64,000 bases of DNA from Sorex araneus (taxonomy: Eukaryota > Chordata > Mammalia > Eulipotyphla > Soricidae), in NCBI RefSeq assembly GCF_027595985.1, contig NC_073302.1, positions 167,197,951 through 167,261,950 on the forward strand, read 5' to 3'. A program made the position numbers and the translations under genes. Under the pieces are notes generated by a model. That model was given only the letters and a program-made list of their open reading frames with translations, did no database searches and had not been told where the DNA came from. This document shows, piece after piece, positions 32,874-42,396 of this stretch. Position 1 is the stretch's first letter; each line of letters begins with the position of its first letter.

Positions 32874-33021
32874 GGGATCACACCAGCAATGCTCAGGGCT
32901 TACTCCTTGCTCTGCACTCAGGAATTACTCCTGGTGGTGCTCAGGGGACCATATGGGATGCACCCGGTTCAGCCACACGCAAGGTAAATGCCCTACCCAC
33001 TGTGCTATCACTCTGGCACCC
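32874..33021 (-). mobile_element. SINE type A, inverted relative to previous
   Basis: GATCACACCAGCAATGCTC through TGCTATCACTCTGGCACC. GT/G-rich run (32836-32870) replaces the poly-T. Confidence 0.87.
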
Positions 33022-33321
33022 ACATGGAGATTTCTAAACATTGGTTGAGGTATCTTCAACAAAGTCCTGAGTGGCTTTGTTTCTGAGGTCCTGAGATATT
33101 TGGGAAAAAACCTAAAAGCTTCCCCAGGCACAATCACTGTGGTGGGGTTTTGCCTTTTTTTTTCCATTGCTATCCATCTCTCTATTTTCAGTTTTGCATG
33201 GTTTTAGAAAAGAAAACAGCCTCAGTTTTTAAGTAACGCAATTCAACAAGAAAATCCAAAACATTAGTTTGGAAATTCATAACCAGTTATTAGAAAGTTT
33301 CAGGAATCCATTCTAGTGTAC

Positions 33322-33926
33322 AGGTTATCACTATCACTATCATCTCGTTGATCATAGATTTGCTCAAGTAGGCCCAGTAATGTCTCCATTCGTCCTAGCC
33401 CTGAGATTTTAGCAACCTCTCTTTACTCATCCTTCCCAATGGTGCCACATTAGAGGCTCTTTCAGGGTCAGGAGAATAAGACCCATCATTATTACTGTAT
33501 TTGGCATATGAATATGCCATGGGGAGCTTTCCAGGCTCTCCCGTGCGGGCACGAAACTCTCTCTCTCGCAGAGAGAGAGAACTAGGCTATAAGATGTCGC
33601 TTCCGAGAGCTTGGTTTTATAGTCTCTGGATGTTGGCCGTTGACGGGATTACCTGATGCCAGGGGCAGTTTGTGGGTGGAGGAGGCCCAGTCCCAACCCA
33701 AGCAGGCTTGTAGATCTCAGCCCTGGGTCTCACACATCTGGGTTCCACTGCCAGTTTCTTCATGCGTGAGGCTCATCAAAGCATGTGGAGAGTGGCCTTG
33801 AGCATGGCTGTGGCTGGGTTCCGGAGGTCTTCGGCTGCCGGGGCTCTGCTTGGGGTGGAGAGAGAGACTCAACCCATCCCCTCCATGGGGCTTCGGTGAA
33901 GACAGCCAGGCTCAGGGTCAAGAGAC
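33322..33926 (-). mobile_element. Element C, reverse copy
   Basis: Read on minus it starts at CCAGAGTCTCTTGACC (33926) and ends GATGATAGTGATAGTGATAA (about 33325). It contains GAGACTATAAAACCAAGC, GAGAGAGAGTTTCGTGCCC, CATATGCCAAATACAGTAA, GGGCTAGGACGAATGGAGAC. Collinear with 13763-14455. Confidence 0.78.
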
Positions 33927-34090
33927 TCTGGAGCAATAACACAGTGGGTTGGGCATTTGCCTTAAATGCGGCCAACCCGGGTTCCATTCCTCTCTCCCTC
34001 TCAGAGAGCCTGGCAAGCTACCCAGAGTATCCTGCCCACACCACAGAGCCTGGCAAGCTCCCCATGGCATATTCGATATGCCAAAAACAG
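33927..34090 (+). mobile_element. SINE type B, 5' part, interrupted
   Basis: GGAGCAATAACACAGTGGG head, B box GGGTTCCATTCCTC, then GAGAGCCTGGCAAGCTACCC and TTCGATATGCCAAAAACAG. The tail resumes at 34591 after two later insertions. Confidence 0.88.
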
Positions 34091-34103
34091 TATGGCTGGA
34101 TGG

Positions 34104-34275
34104 GAGCCAGAGCAATAGTACAGCAGGTAAGGCGTTTGCCTTGCATGCAACCGACAGAGGTTCAATCCCAGGCATCCCATATGGTCTCCCCAGCACCGCC
34201 AGGAGTAATTCCTGAGCACAGATCAAGGAGTAGCCGCTGAGCGTCACTGGGTGTGACTCAAAAAGAAAAAAAAAT
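34104..34275 (+). mobile_element. SINE type A inside SINE type B
   Basis: GGAGCCAGAGCAATAGTACAG head, complete body, GGGTGTGACTCAAAAAG end. Flanking CAGTATGGCTGGATGG and CAGTATGCCTGGAGGA are diverged target duplications. Confidence 0.9.
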
Positions 34276-34574
34276 CAGTATGCCTGGAGGAATCAATCGG
34301 GATGGGAGATATGTGCTGAAAGTAGATAATGGACCAAACATGATGACCTCTCAGTGTCTGTGTTGCAAGCCGTAATGCCCAAAAGTAGAGAGAGAATAGT
34401 GTCTGCCATGGAGACATGGAGAGGGTGGGAAAGTGGGGGGGTATACCAGGGATATTGGTGGTGGGGAATGTACACTGGTGGAGGGATGGGTGTTTGACCA
34501 TTGTGTGATTTTAACCCAAACATGAAAGTTTGTAACTATGTCACGGTGATTCAATAAAATTAAAAAAAAAAAAT
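34276..34574 (+). mobile_element. Element D, longest copy
   Basis: GGACCAAACATGATGACCTC, AGTGTCTGTGTTGCAAGCC, AATGCCCAAAAGTAGAGAG, GTCTGCCATGGAGACATGG, GATATTGGTGGTGGGGAATG, TGGTGGAGGGATGGGTG, CACGGTGATTCAATAAAATT, then A12. It shows that D extends at least 180 bp upstream of the shared 3' module. Confidence 0.78.
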
Positions 34575-34590
34575 TCAAACACCTAAAAAA

Positions 34591-34666
34591 AAAGTCTCAC
34601 AATGGCAACGTTACTGGTGCCCGCTCGAGTAAACTGATGAACAATGGGACAACAGTGACAGTGTAC
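34591..34666 (+). mobile_element. SINE type B tail, continuation of 33927-34090
   Basis: AAGTCTCACAATGGCAACG, TTACTGGTGCCCGCTCGAG, GATGAACAATGGGACAACAG, TGACAGTG: exactly the part missing from the copy interrupted at 34090. Confidence 0.88.
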
Positions 34667-34685
34667 AAATTAAAAAAAAAAAATT

Positions 34686-34888
34686 CAGAGCTAGAGAGAT
34701 AGTACAATGGGTGTTGCTTTGCATGCTTACCTTGCATGTAGTTGACCTGGATTCAATTTCTGGCATCCTATGTGGTCGTCCGAGCAAGGACTGGAGTAAT
34801 TCCTGAGAGGAAAGCCAGGAATAATCCCTGAGCATAGTCAAGTGTGGCCCAAAAAAACAAACTAAACCAAACCAAAACAAAACAAAAT
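34686..34888 (+). mobile_element. SINE type A with tandemly repeated head piece
   Basis: CTTTGCATGC and CTTGCATG occur twice before the B box (GGATTCAATTTCTGGC). AAAATTCA flanks both ends. Tail AAACCAAACCAAAAC. Confidence 0.87.
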
Positions 34889-35150
34889 TCAAAAATGACT
34901 AAGTGGAATAGAATAATTTATTTTAACCACTGTAAAAATGGTATGTTACCAAACTTTCACCTCATTTCTATAAAAAATTGTAGCAAATTAATCTCTTTGG
35001 AAATTAAGTGTAGTTTGAATGATTTGGCCATTTTTCATAAGCACAGTAAAAACTTTGATAGCTATATAGATTCTTTTCATTTGCTCTGCTGGAATTTTTG
35101 TTAAGGACTTTTAGGGATTTTGTATTGCTTTATTTATGAAAGTATAGGTA
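34889..35150. other. AT-rich intergenic DNA
   Basis: Nothing recognised. Confidence 0.4.
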
Positions 35151-35327
35151 ACATATATCTCTCACACATAGCTGTGCTAATTTTCATATTCTTATGTTCT
35201 TTTCTGGATGCATTTCTGATGAACAATGGGACAACAGTGACATTATTTGAAAACACTAGTGAACTAACACAGTGTTTTCAAATAAATTTGGACTTTGATC
35301 TTTAAAAAAAACATATCTCTCACATAG
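35151..35327 (+). mobile_element. Short inserted segment with flanking repeats and hairpin
   Basis: ACATATATCTCTCACACATAG (35151-35171) and ACATATCTCTCACATAG (35311-35327) flank 139 bp that ends in A7-A8. It contains GATGAACAATGGGACAACAG (type-B tail) at 35219-35238 and a 15-bp perfect inverted repeat (35243-35257 and 35271-35285). Confidence 0.6.
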
Positions 35328-35399
35328 TGTTTTTCTTGTGATGAGAACTTATAAGATCTATCTTCAGCAATTTTCAAATATAAAATAGAGTATTGTTTT

Positions 35400-35485
35400 T
35401 ATTTTTGAGTCACACCCAGCAGTGCTCAAGGGTTGAGCATATGTAAGGCAATCACCTTAACTGCTGTACTATCTCTCCAGCCCCT
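35400..35485 (-). mobile_element. SINE type A, large internal deletion
   Basis: TTGAGTCACACCCAGCAGTGC joins directly to GAGCATATGTAAGGCAATC; ends TACTATCTCTCCAGCCCC. Confidence 0.85.
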
Positions 35486-35580
35486 AACATGTTAACACTA
35501 GTAACCATGCTATCTGTATATTATATAGCTTCCTAATCTAATTGTCTGAAATCTTTCTCTAGTATTTTACTGCTTGTATC

Positions 35581-35735
35581 TTTTTGGAGGGTGTTAGGGA
35601 TGGACTATACCTAGTAGCACTCAGAGTTTCCTCTTGATTCTGTCCTTAGGATCACTCTTGGTGGTTTGTGGGGGACCATATGCGGTGCCAAGGATTGAAC
35701 CAAGGTTGACCATGAGCTTTCTCTGTTGTATCTTT
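35581..35735 (-). mobile_element. SINE type A, old
   Basis: GACTATACCTAGTAGCACTC, GGGGGACCATATGCGGTGCC, ATTGAACCAAGG. Confidence 0.78.
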
Positions 35736-35773
35736 CATCCCTCTACTCTTCCTTCCCCTTCTTCTTCTTTTTG

Positions 35774-35863
35774 TTTTTAGCCACACCCTGTAGTGTTCAG
35801 TGTAGAAATTGCTTGGGGAACTGTGCTGGGTGGAGCTCAAATCTAGGCTGCCTGCAGTTAATT
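35774..35863 (-). mobile_element. SINE type A remnant
   Basis: TTTTTAGCCACACCCTGTAG, GCTCAAATCTAGGCTGCC. Confidence 0.5.
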
Positions 35864-36175
35864 TGTGTGTGCAGCCCTTTGAGCCTCTTGAGTCTTTCAC
35901 CCCATTTTATATTTTTTCATATGAATACATCTTAACTTTTAGTGCTGTCTCTATAGCAAGATCATACCTTTTGGAGGCTCCAAAGCAATACTCAGCATTC
36001 CTTCAATGCTAGTGCCCTGCAGTGCCAAGGACCACCAGGGCTATAGACAGGTTCTTTGCAGTTTCTAGGGCTCCACTCAAGAGATGCTTCATGGAGTCAC
36101 ATAGTGCCGGTGATAAAACTAGGCTCTCTATATATTTTGTGTACCCCTGACCCAAGAGTATATATTTATTTATTG

Positions 36176-36314
36176 GTCTGGGGTCACACTCAGTATTCAG
36201 GGCTTCATCCTAGTTCCATACTCAGGGACCACTGTGTACATATGCAGTGCTGAGGATCAAATTGAAGTTGGCTGCATGAGAGGCAAGTGCCTTACCCCCT
36301 GTCTATCAGGCCCT
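36176..36314 (-). mobile_element. SINE type A, diverged
   Basis: TCTGGGGTCACACTCAGTATTC, GGATCAAATTGAAGTTGGC, GAGGCAAGTGCCTTACC. Confidence 0.78.
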
Positions 36315-36370
36315 GAGATAACATTTACTTGATGGTGGAAACTGTATCTTTATTTCTTAGAAATCCTATA

Positions 36371-36600
36371 GAGATATTATCTAACAGCAGGTAGGGTGTT
36401 GGCCTTGCACGCGGTCGACCAGGGTTCGATTCCTCCATTCCTCTCGGAGAACCCAGCAAGCTACCAAGAGTATCCTGCCTGCGTGGCAGAGCCTGGCAAG
36501 CTCCCTGTGGTGTATTTGATATGCCAAAAATAGTAACAACAAGTCTCACAATGAGACTGGTGTCCACTCGAGCAAATCGATGAACAACGGGACTACAGAG
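36371..36600 (+). mobile_element. SINE type B, near full length
   Basis: Diverged head, B box GGGTTCGATTCCTC, then the type-B body: CGGAGAACCCAGCAAGCTAC, GAGTATCCTGCCTGCGTGG, TTTGATATGCCAAAAATAG, ACAAGTCTCACAATG, CTCGAGCAAATCGATGAAC. Confidence 0.92.
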
Positions 36601-36679
36601 CTTATTTATGAAAGCATTGAAGGCAGTAGAGTAGGTTAATAAGCAAGTTTAGGCCTTACTAGTTTGATGAGGTATCTAT

Positions 36680-36851
36680 TTTTTTTTTAATTTTTGGGTC
36701 ACACCCGGTGATGCACAGGGGTCACTCCTGACTCTGCACTCAGGAATTACTTCTGGCAGTGTTCAGGGGACCTTATGGGATGCTGAGATTCGAACCCGGG
36801 TTGGCCGCATGCAAGGCAAATGCCCTATCCGTTGTGCTATCGCTCCAGCCC
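36680..36851 (-). mobile_element. SINE type A, complete
   Basis: TTTTTGGGTCACACCCGGTG through GTGCTATCGCTCCAGCCC; T8 tail. Weak flanking similarity GATGAGGTATCT and AAGGAGGTGTCT. Confidence 0.93.
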
Positions 36852-37035
36852 TTAAGGAGGTGTCTTCAACAAGTTATATATTTGGAAATGTAGTTCAGAG
36901 CTGAAAATAAACACATATAGATCATCATCATTTATATTACTGAAACCATGATAGTGGATACATTTGCCTATGGATAATGTAAAAAAGTTGAAGTAATGAA
37001 TCCCAGCATCAGGTATTTTTGTTTTGTTATGTTTT

Positions 37036-37190
37036 GTTGTGTGGCCACACCCAGCGATGCTCAGGGCTTACTCCTGGCTCTGCACATATAGGAATTACTC
37101 TTGACTGTGTTTGGGGGACCATATGGGATGCCGGGGATTGAACCCCGGGTCAGTTGCATGCAAGGCAAATACAAGGCAAATCCTGTCCCC
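37036..37190 (-). mobile_element. SINE type A
   Basis: GGCCACACCCAGCGATGCTC, GCCGGGGATTGAACCCCGGG; ACAAGGCAAAT duplicated near the head end. Confidence 0.88.
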
Positions 37191-37237
37191 CAGGATCAGT
37201 TCTAAGGAGAGCTATTTTAATAAAATTTGGTTCTATG

Positions 37238-37317
37238 AACACTGCCAGAAGTGACTACTGAGCACAGAGTCAGGAGTAGTACAGCCAAGTGTAGTCCAAC
37301 CACCCCCTTAAAACAGA
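37238..37317 (+). mobile_element. SINE type A, 3' half
   Basis: AACACTGCCAGAAGTGAC, GAGCACAGAGTCAGGAGTAG, AAGTGTAGTCCAACC. Confidence 0.65.
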
Positions 37318-37449
37318 AAGAAAACTATTTTGTAAAACACCTACTCTGTTTCAGTCCCCCAAACAGCTTCCATAAGGCAGTCAAAACCCATTCTCATTCA
37401 GAAAATTGAGATACCATAATATTCCACCTCTAACAGTTATGTTTGACAG

Positions 37450-37524
37450 TTAATCTCCCTCTCTCTCTTTCTCTCTCACTTTCTCTCTCACTTTCTCTGT
37501 CTGTGTGTCTCTATCTTTCTCCCT
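37450..37524 (+). repeat. Imperfect (CT)n
   Basis: CTCTCTCTTTCTCTCTCAC units, then CTGTCTGTGTGTCTC. Confidence 0.8.
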
Positions 37525-37758
37525 TGGGGGATGGGGAGGTTGATTCAAACTTATCTACTATATTAAAAATATGAAACTATAGAAGTAGAAAAAATGGAAC
37601 CCCTTATGATAAACTTTCATTAACACTCAATATTGTAATGTTAGCTTCCTTTGCTGGTGGCAGTGGTAGTGATGGTGTTGATGTGGTGTGAGGGTGTGTG
37701 TGTTTTTATATTTGTGTATAATTTAGAGGAAGAGAACACTTAAGAGTTCTCGGGGGTT

Positions 37759-37930
37759 GGGGCCTGGAGAAATAGCATAGCAGGTAGGGTGTTTGCCTTG
37801 CAAGTGGTCGACCTGGGTTCGATTCTCAGCATCCCATATGGTCCCCTGAGCAGGGGGTAATTCCTGAGTGCAGAGCCAGGAGTAACCCCTGTGCATTGTC
37901 AGGTGTGACCCAAAAAGCAGAAAAAAAAAA
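37759..37930 (+). mobile_element. SINE type A
   Basis: TGGGGCCTGGAGAAATAGC head, complete but for a short deletion at GAGCAGGGGGTAATTCC; GACCCAAAAAGC plus A10. Flanks AAGAGTTCTC and AAGAGTTTTC are likely diverged target duplications. Confidence 0.93.
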
Positions 37931-37939
37931 GAGTTTTCT

Positions 37940-38091
37940 GGGGCTACTCCAGGCTCTGTTCTCAGGGATCATTCCCTTGTGACTGTGTGGTGTTTGGAGG
38001 GGCCATAGAGTGCCAGGGGAAAAAAAAAACAGAGTTGACCACATGCTAGTCAAATGCAGTAATTTTGTGTGTGATGCCATACCTCTGGCCC
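37940..38091 (-). mobile_element. SINE type A, old, facing previous
   Basis: CTACTCCAGGCTCTGTTCTC, GGGGCCATAGAGTGCCAGG, then A10 inserted, ending CATACCTCTGGCCCC. Confidence 0.75.
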
Positions 38092-38531
38092 CAATATGAT
38101 CTTAATTTGTGTTGTTGTGGAGCCACATGTGGTTGTTCTGGGGTGGTGATATAGATCAAACCAGTGTCTCGAACATCCCTGGCTTTATGTGTCTATTTGC
38201 ATAATTTTAATATTATTATTTTGGGACCCAATTAGAAATATTATCTTTTCCTATCCCTTTTCCCTTTGTTGTCATTGCGATGACTAAGGTGATGTTCATA
38301 CTCTTGATTGTGGTATGCTGGGGATGGCACACTCCATTGCAATGCCAGGGATCCCAGGGTGCAGCCTTTAGGATCATCCTAAATCTCAGAAGTGGTTCCT
38401 GGGACTGAACTCTCAGATTCCTGCCTATAATAGAAGCACTTTACCAACAGCAGTATCCCTGTACCTAGAAAGAGGATCTTGCTTTATACGTTCCTTTGTT
38501 TATTCAATTTTGTTAATTTAATCTAGCTCTT
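38092..38531. other. Intergenic DNA with weak SINE remnants
   Basis: GAGCCACATGTGGTTGTTC (38130) and GGGACTGAACTCTCAG (38401) hint at old antisense copies, too diverged to delimit. Confidence 0.3.
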
Positions 38532-38700
38532 GTTTTTGTTTGGGGGCCACACCTGGAAGTGATCAGGGATTAGTCCTGGCTCTGCACAACAGGGATCACT
38601 CCTGGTGGTCTTGGGGGACCATATGGGACATCAGGGATCAACCCAGGTTGGCTGCATGAGAGGCAAAGCTTCCTACCTGCTGTACTATCACTCCTGTCCC
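38532..38700 (-). mobile_element. SINE type A
   Basis: GGGGGCCACACCTGGAAGTG through TGTACTATCACTCCTGTCC. Confidence 0.88.
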
Positions 38701-38782
38701 TCTTGCTAGAAAATATTAAGTTTCTAAGAGACTAATTATTGTTAGAGATTCCTACTATTTGTTCTAAGTCACTTACCTTACT

Positions 38783-38961
38783 TTTTGTTTGGTTGGTTGA
38801 TTTTGGGACACAACCAGCAATACTCAGGGTCTCTCCTGGCCTCTGCACTCAAGGATCACTCCTGATGGTGTTCATGGGACCACACAGAATGTAGGGGATT
38901 GAACCTGGGTCAGCTGCATGCAAAACAAGTGCCTTACTTTCTGTGTTGTCTCTCCAATCCT
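38783..38961 (-). mobile_element. SINE type A
   Basis: TTTTGGGACACAACCAGCAA through TGTGTTGTCTCTCCAATCC. Confidence 0.85.
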
Positions 38962-39083
38962 AGTCATTTACCTTTCAAACAAATCTACAGACTCATAAAT
39001 TTTATACTAACATTGCTGGGTGATGTAGCATTAGCACAAGTGACTCCTTTTTGTCTGCAGACTAGCTAAAAAGTCAAAATGAG

Positions 39084-39253
39084 GGGCTGGAATGATAGCA
39101 CAGTAGGTAGGGCATTTGCCTTGCACTCGGCTGACCTGGGTTCGATTCCCAGCATCCCATATGGTCCCCCGAGCACCACCAGGAGTAATTCCTGAGTGTG
39201 TGAGCCAAGAGTAACCCCTGTGCATCGCTGGGTGTGACCCAAAAAGCAGAAAA
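39084..39253 (+). mobile_element. SINE type A, young, 16-bp target duplication
   Basis: GGGCTGGAATGATAGCACAG to GTGACCCAAAAAGCAG. Duplication AAAAAGTCAAAATGAG at 39068-39083 and 39254-39269 (its A-rich start merges with the tail). Confidence 0.96.
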
Positions 39254-39269
39254 AAAAAGTCAAAATGAG

Positions 39270-40120
39270 ACTAAGTCAGTTTCTTTATTTAGGTGAGATG
39301 AGCTAATTCTGAAAACACAGAGAGGATTAAAGTATTATAACTGATTTTATTTGATGGAAATTTATTATTCCTAGAGAAAATGGAGACAGGAAACTAAAAT
39401 CACAAAGCTTTATCTCCCCAAATTTGCTCATTAGGGAGAATTTATAAGCCTCGAGGTTTTCGCATACATGGGAAATAAAGTGATCAGTTAGTTTGCTGCT
39501 GGATTGATGTATTTGTTCTGCACTAGTGTGAGGGCCAGACCAAGCTGTCACATGCTCCAAAAATCAAGATTCAGTGCCTCCCTGAGTGAAGACAGTATTG
39601 AGGTTTTGGTCACTGGTGGTCAATTCCTCTGAGATCTGTCCATGCTCTAGTATGGGATGTAAGTCTTCATCAGAAAGTTACCCTTAAGTTCTGCATCCAG
39701 GAAACAGTTTCTTTGGAATCTCTGAAAAAGGCTAAGCAGTCATGGTACTCTGCAGACGAGAGTTGCAGTTGGCAGGCCTGAAGCTTATGGCCGGTAGACG
39801 CTTCCCCTGGCTAACGCTGCCGCTTGCAATGGGCTTCCAGTTTTTATACTGCTGACTCATTCCATTGCTAAGAAAGTGGGGCCCAGACTTATTCCCATGA
39901 TCTTAGGATTCCATGCTCATCTTAATGGGGTTGTATTTCTCTAAATATATGCTCCAAACATCTACCTCTTCAGATGTCTATTCTATTTTCGATTTATTTT
40001 ATCAGAGACTTCAGTTTGTCAAAAATAACAAGCATTTTAACAAAATAAACATAATTTCAATTTTGTGTACTTAAGGCAATCTCTCTTTTTCTTCTTCTTT
40101 TTGCTTGTCTTTTCTGTTGT
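39270..40120. other. Unassigned block with a minus-strand TATA box
   Basis: On minus, CAGCAGTATAAAAACTGG (about 39842-39859) lies in a non-SINE block with promoter-like order, followed by AATAAAG motifs much further on. Could be an old LTR; no terminal repeat pair identified. Confidence 0.25.
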
Positions 40121-40277
40121 TTGTGTTTGGACCACACCTGGTGATGTTCAGGGGTTCCTCCTGGCTCTCACTCAGGAATCATTCGTGGCATTTCATGAAG
40201 AACCATCTGGGATGTCAGGGATGGAAACTGGGTGGCTGCATGCGAGGCAGTTGCCCTACTCACTGTACTGGCTCTGC
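40121..40277 (-). mobile_element. SINE type A
   Basis: GGACCACACCTGGTGATGTTC through CACTGTACTGGCTCTG. Confidence 0.83.
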
Positions 40278-40639
40278 GGGAGCAACATTTCTCAGGCTGT
40301 GTTATAGCTCAGCACTTCCAGAGATAGAATGCAGAAAGGCGTTAAAAATGTTCTAATGGAGTATTTGGGGTATGAAATGGAGCTAGTTGCAACACAAAGA
40401 GTAGGAGGTCTGAATTTTCTCCTGTGAATAAAAATTTCCAAGTTGTTATGGGCTTAGCACCTCCTTTCTATAAGAATGTTTCTGGTGGCAAGTCACTGAA
40501 AACCAAACTCAAACTGGCTTAGACAGTCGTAAGATTTGCTAACTCAGTGCAGAAAGTGTAGCTGGAGGTCAGACTTGAGGAATAATCAGATCAGGCCTCC
40601 AAAGTCTCCCAACTCCCTTTGTCCCCCTACCTCTTATTT

Positions 40640-40791
40640 TGTTGTTGTGGTTTTTAGAGCCATACTTGGTTGTTCTCTGGGCTTCTTCTGGCTCTGTGCT
40701 CAGGGATAACTCCTGATGGTGCAGGGGAGGGGACGGTGAACATGGTATGCTCAAGTTGCTCTATCCTCCATACTATTTCTGCAGCAACTCC
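40640..40791 (-). mobile_element. SINE type A, diverged
   Basis: AGAGCCATACTTGGTTGTTC, GGCTCTGTGCTCAGGGATAAC, CATACTATTTCTGCAGC. Confidence 0.75.
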
Positions 40792-41269
40792 TCTTATCCC
40801 TTGAATATTTCAATTCTGACTCTTTGTCTCTCTCCCTCTGTGAATCATTTGCAGCATTGCTTCCTGTATATCAAATAAATAGTTGAAGCAATTTCACATA
40901 CAACAACTTCCTCTGAAAGGTAGAATGTCTGTGCTTTGGTGAGAGCAAAGAAGTTTCCCCTCAAATCTTCATAAAATTATCAGTACTGGGTCATTTGTCC
41001 ATGCTTGAGTTCTTCACTGTGGCCACAATAAGATAAAGCGGACAAGGTTTTACACAGCTCGCTCATCCATACCTCAGCTAAAAGTTGCAGAGTAGGGAAA
41101 AATGCCAGAAAGGAGGCATAGAAATCTGCATGAGACACTGTCTTAGAAGTTACACGATCAGAAGGAACTTTCATTTATGACTATCATCCTCTTATTTGCT
41201 ACTTCACATACAGAATAAAACAGTTGCTTCACAGGGGAGGTCTCCTCTTTCTTTACTAAATAAAAACAC
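40792..41269. other. Intergenic DNA, nothing recognised
   Basis: No repeat or exon seen. Confidence 0.4.
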
Positions 41270-41428
41270 AGGGGCTAGAGTGATAGCATAAGGATGAAGG
41301 TGCTTGCCCTGCAGGTGCCTGATCTGGTTTGATCCCTGGCTCTACGTATGGTCTCTCTCAATACCCCCAGAAGTGATCCCTGGGGACTATGGGGTCTGGC
41401 CCCAAAACCAAAAACAAGAAAAGAAATC
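41270..41428 (+). mobile_element. SINE type A
   Basis: AGGGGCTAGAGTGATAGC head, GGTTTGATCCCTGGCTC, GGTCTGGCCCCAAAACC end. Confidence 0.85.
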
Positions 41429-41612
41429 TTAATGGCAAAGAGATCATGAAAACAGTAACACCAATTTCTTTCAGTGCCTTTGTTAGTCAGTCAGGTTGAA
41501 ATAAAATATCATCGAGTGGTTAACTTTAAAGAACAGAAATGTATGTCCTCACAATTCTAGATTCTGGAAGAACAAAGTGCATTCTGGAAGAAGAGTTGGC
41601 GTTTTGGTGCAT

Positions 41613-41766
41613 TAGTGTTTTGGATAGAGGCCCCGCCCGGCCCTGTCCTCAGAGGTCACACTCATTCCTGGGAGGCTGTTTGTGGTGCTGGAATCCAAAC
41701 CATCCTCAGCCTCAAGCACACCTCAGGCAGAGAGTGTCTTAGCCTTTGTGCTGTTTCTCAGATCCT
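41613..41766 (-). mobile_element. SINE type A, strongly diverged
   Basis: GAGGCCCCGCCCGGCCCTG, GAGGTCACACTCATTCCTGG, TTTGTGCTGTTTCTCAGATCC. Confidence 0.55.
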
Positions 41767-41905
41767 TGGTGAGAGATTTCCTGATTTGCGGATGGCTGAC
41801 ATCTTGCTGTATTCTCACATGACTGGAAGAGAAGAGGAGTCAAGCAGACATATTTCCTCATTCTCTTTTTATAAGACTATAGTACAAGCAGATCAGGGTA
41901 CCACC

Positions 41906-42001
41906 CATATATATGTATATGTATATATAAACATATACATATATACACATATATGTATATGTATATAAGCATATACATATACATATATACATATATATAT
42001 A
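41906..42001. repeat. AT-rich alternating purine-pyrimidine repeat, self-complementary
   Basis: TATATGTATATGTATATA and TATATACATATACATATA blocks alternate, so the tract can extrude as a cruciform. It ends in T9C4 directly before a type-B SINE. Confidence 0.9.
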
Positions 42002-42018
42002 TTTTTTTTTCCCCTTAA

Positions 42019-42257
42019 GAGCGATAGCACAGCAGGTAGGCCTTACACGCGGCCAACACGGGTTCGATTCCTCTGTCCCTCTCGGAGAACCCGGCAAGCT
42101 ACCGAGAGTATCCTGCCTGCACAGCAGAGCCTGGCAAGCTACCCATGGTGTATTCAATATGCCAAAAACAGTAACAACAAGTTTCACAATGGAGATGTTA
42201 CTGGTGCCTGCTCGAGCAAATCAATGAACAACAGGACGACAGTGCAGTGCAGTGCTA
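42019..42257 (+). mobile_element. SINE type B, full length
   Basis: Head GAGCGATAGCACAGCAGG (A box intact), B box GGGTTCGATTCC, body GAGAACCCGGCAAGCTACC, GAGAGTATCCTGCCTGC, TTCAATATGCCAAAAACAG, TTTCACAATGGAGATGTTAC, CTCGAGCAAATCAATGAAC, ending ACGACAGTGCAGTGCAGTGC. One of the best references for the type-B structure here. Confidence 0.93.
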
Positions 42258-42396
42258 TCCTTAATTCTATAATGAGATCCTGCCTTCAGAAACAGTTACA
42301 TTGGGGTTAGGGTTTCAACATATGAGTGTGGGTGGGAGGATTTAGTACATAAGAGAACCCAAATGTGAATCACTGCCTCAGGATTTCTCGAGCATC

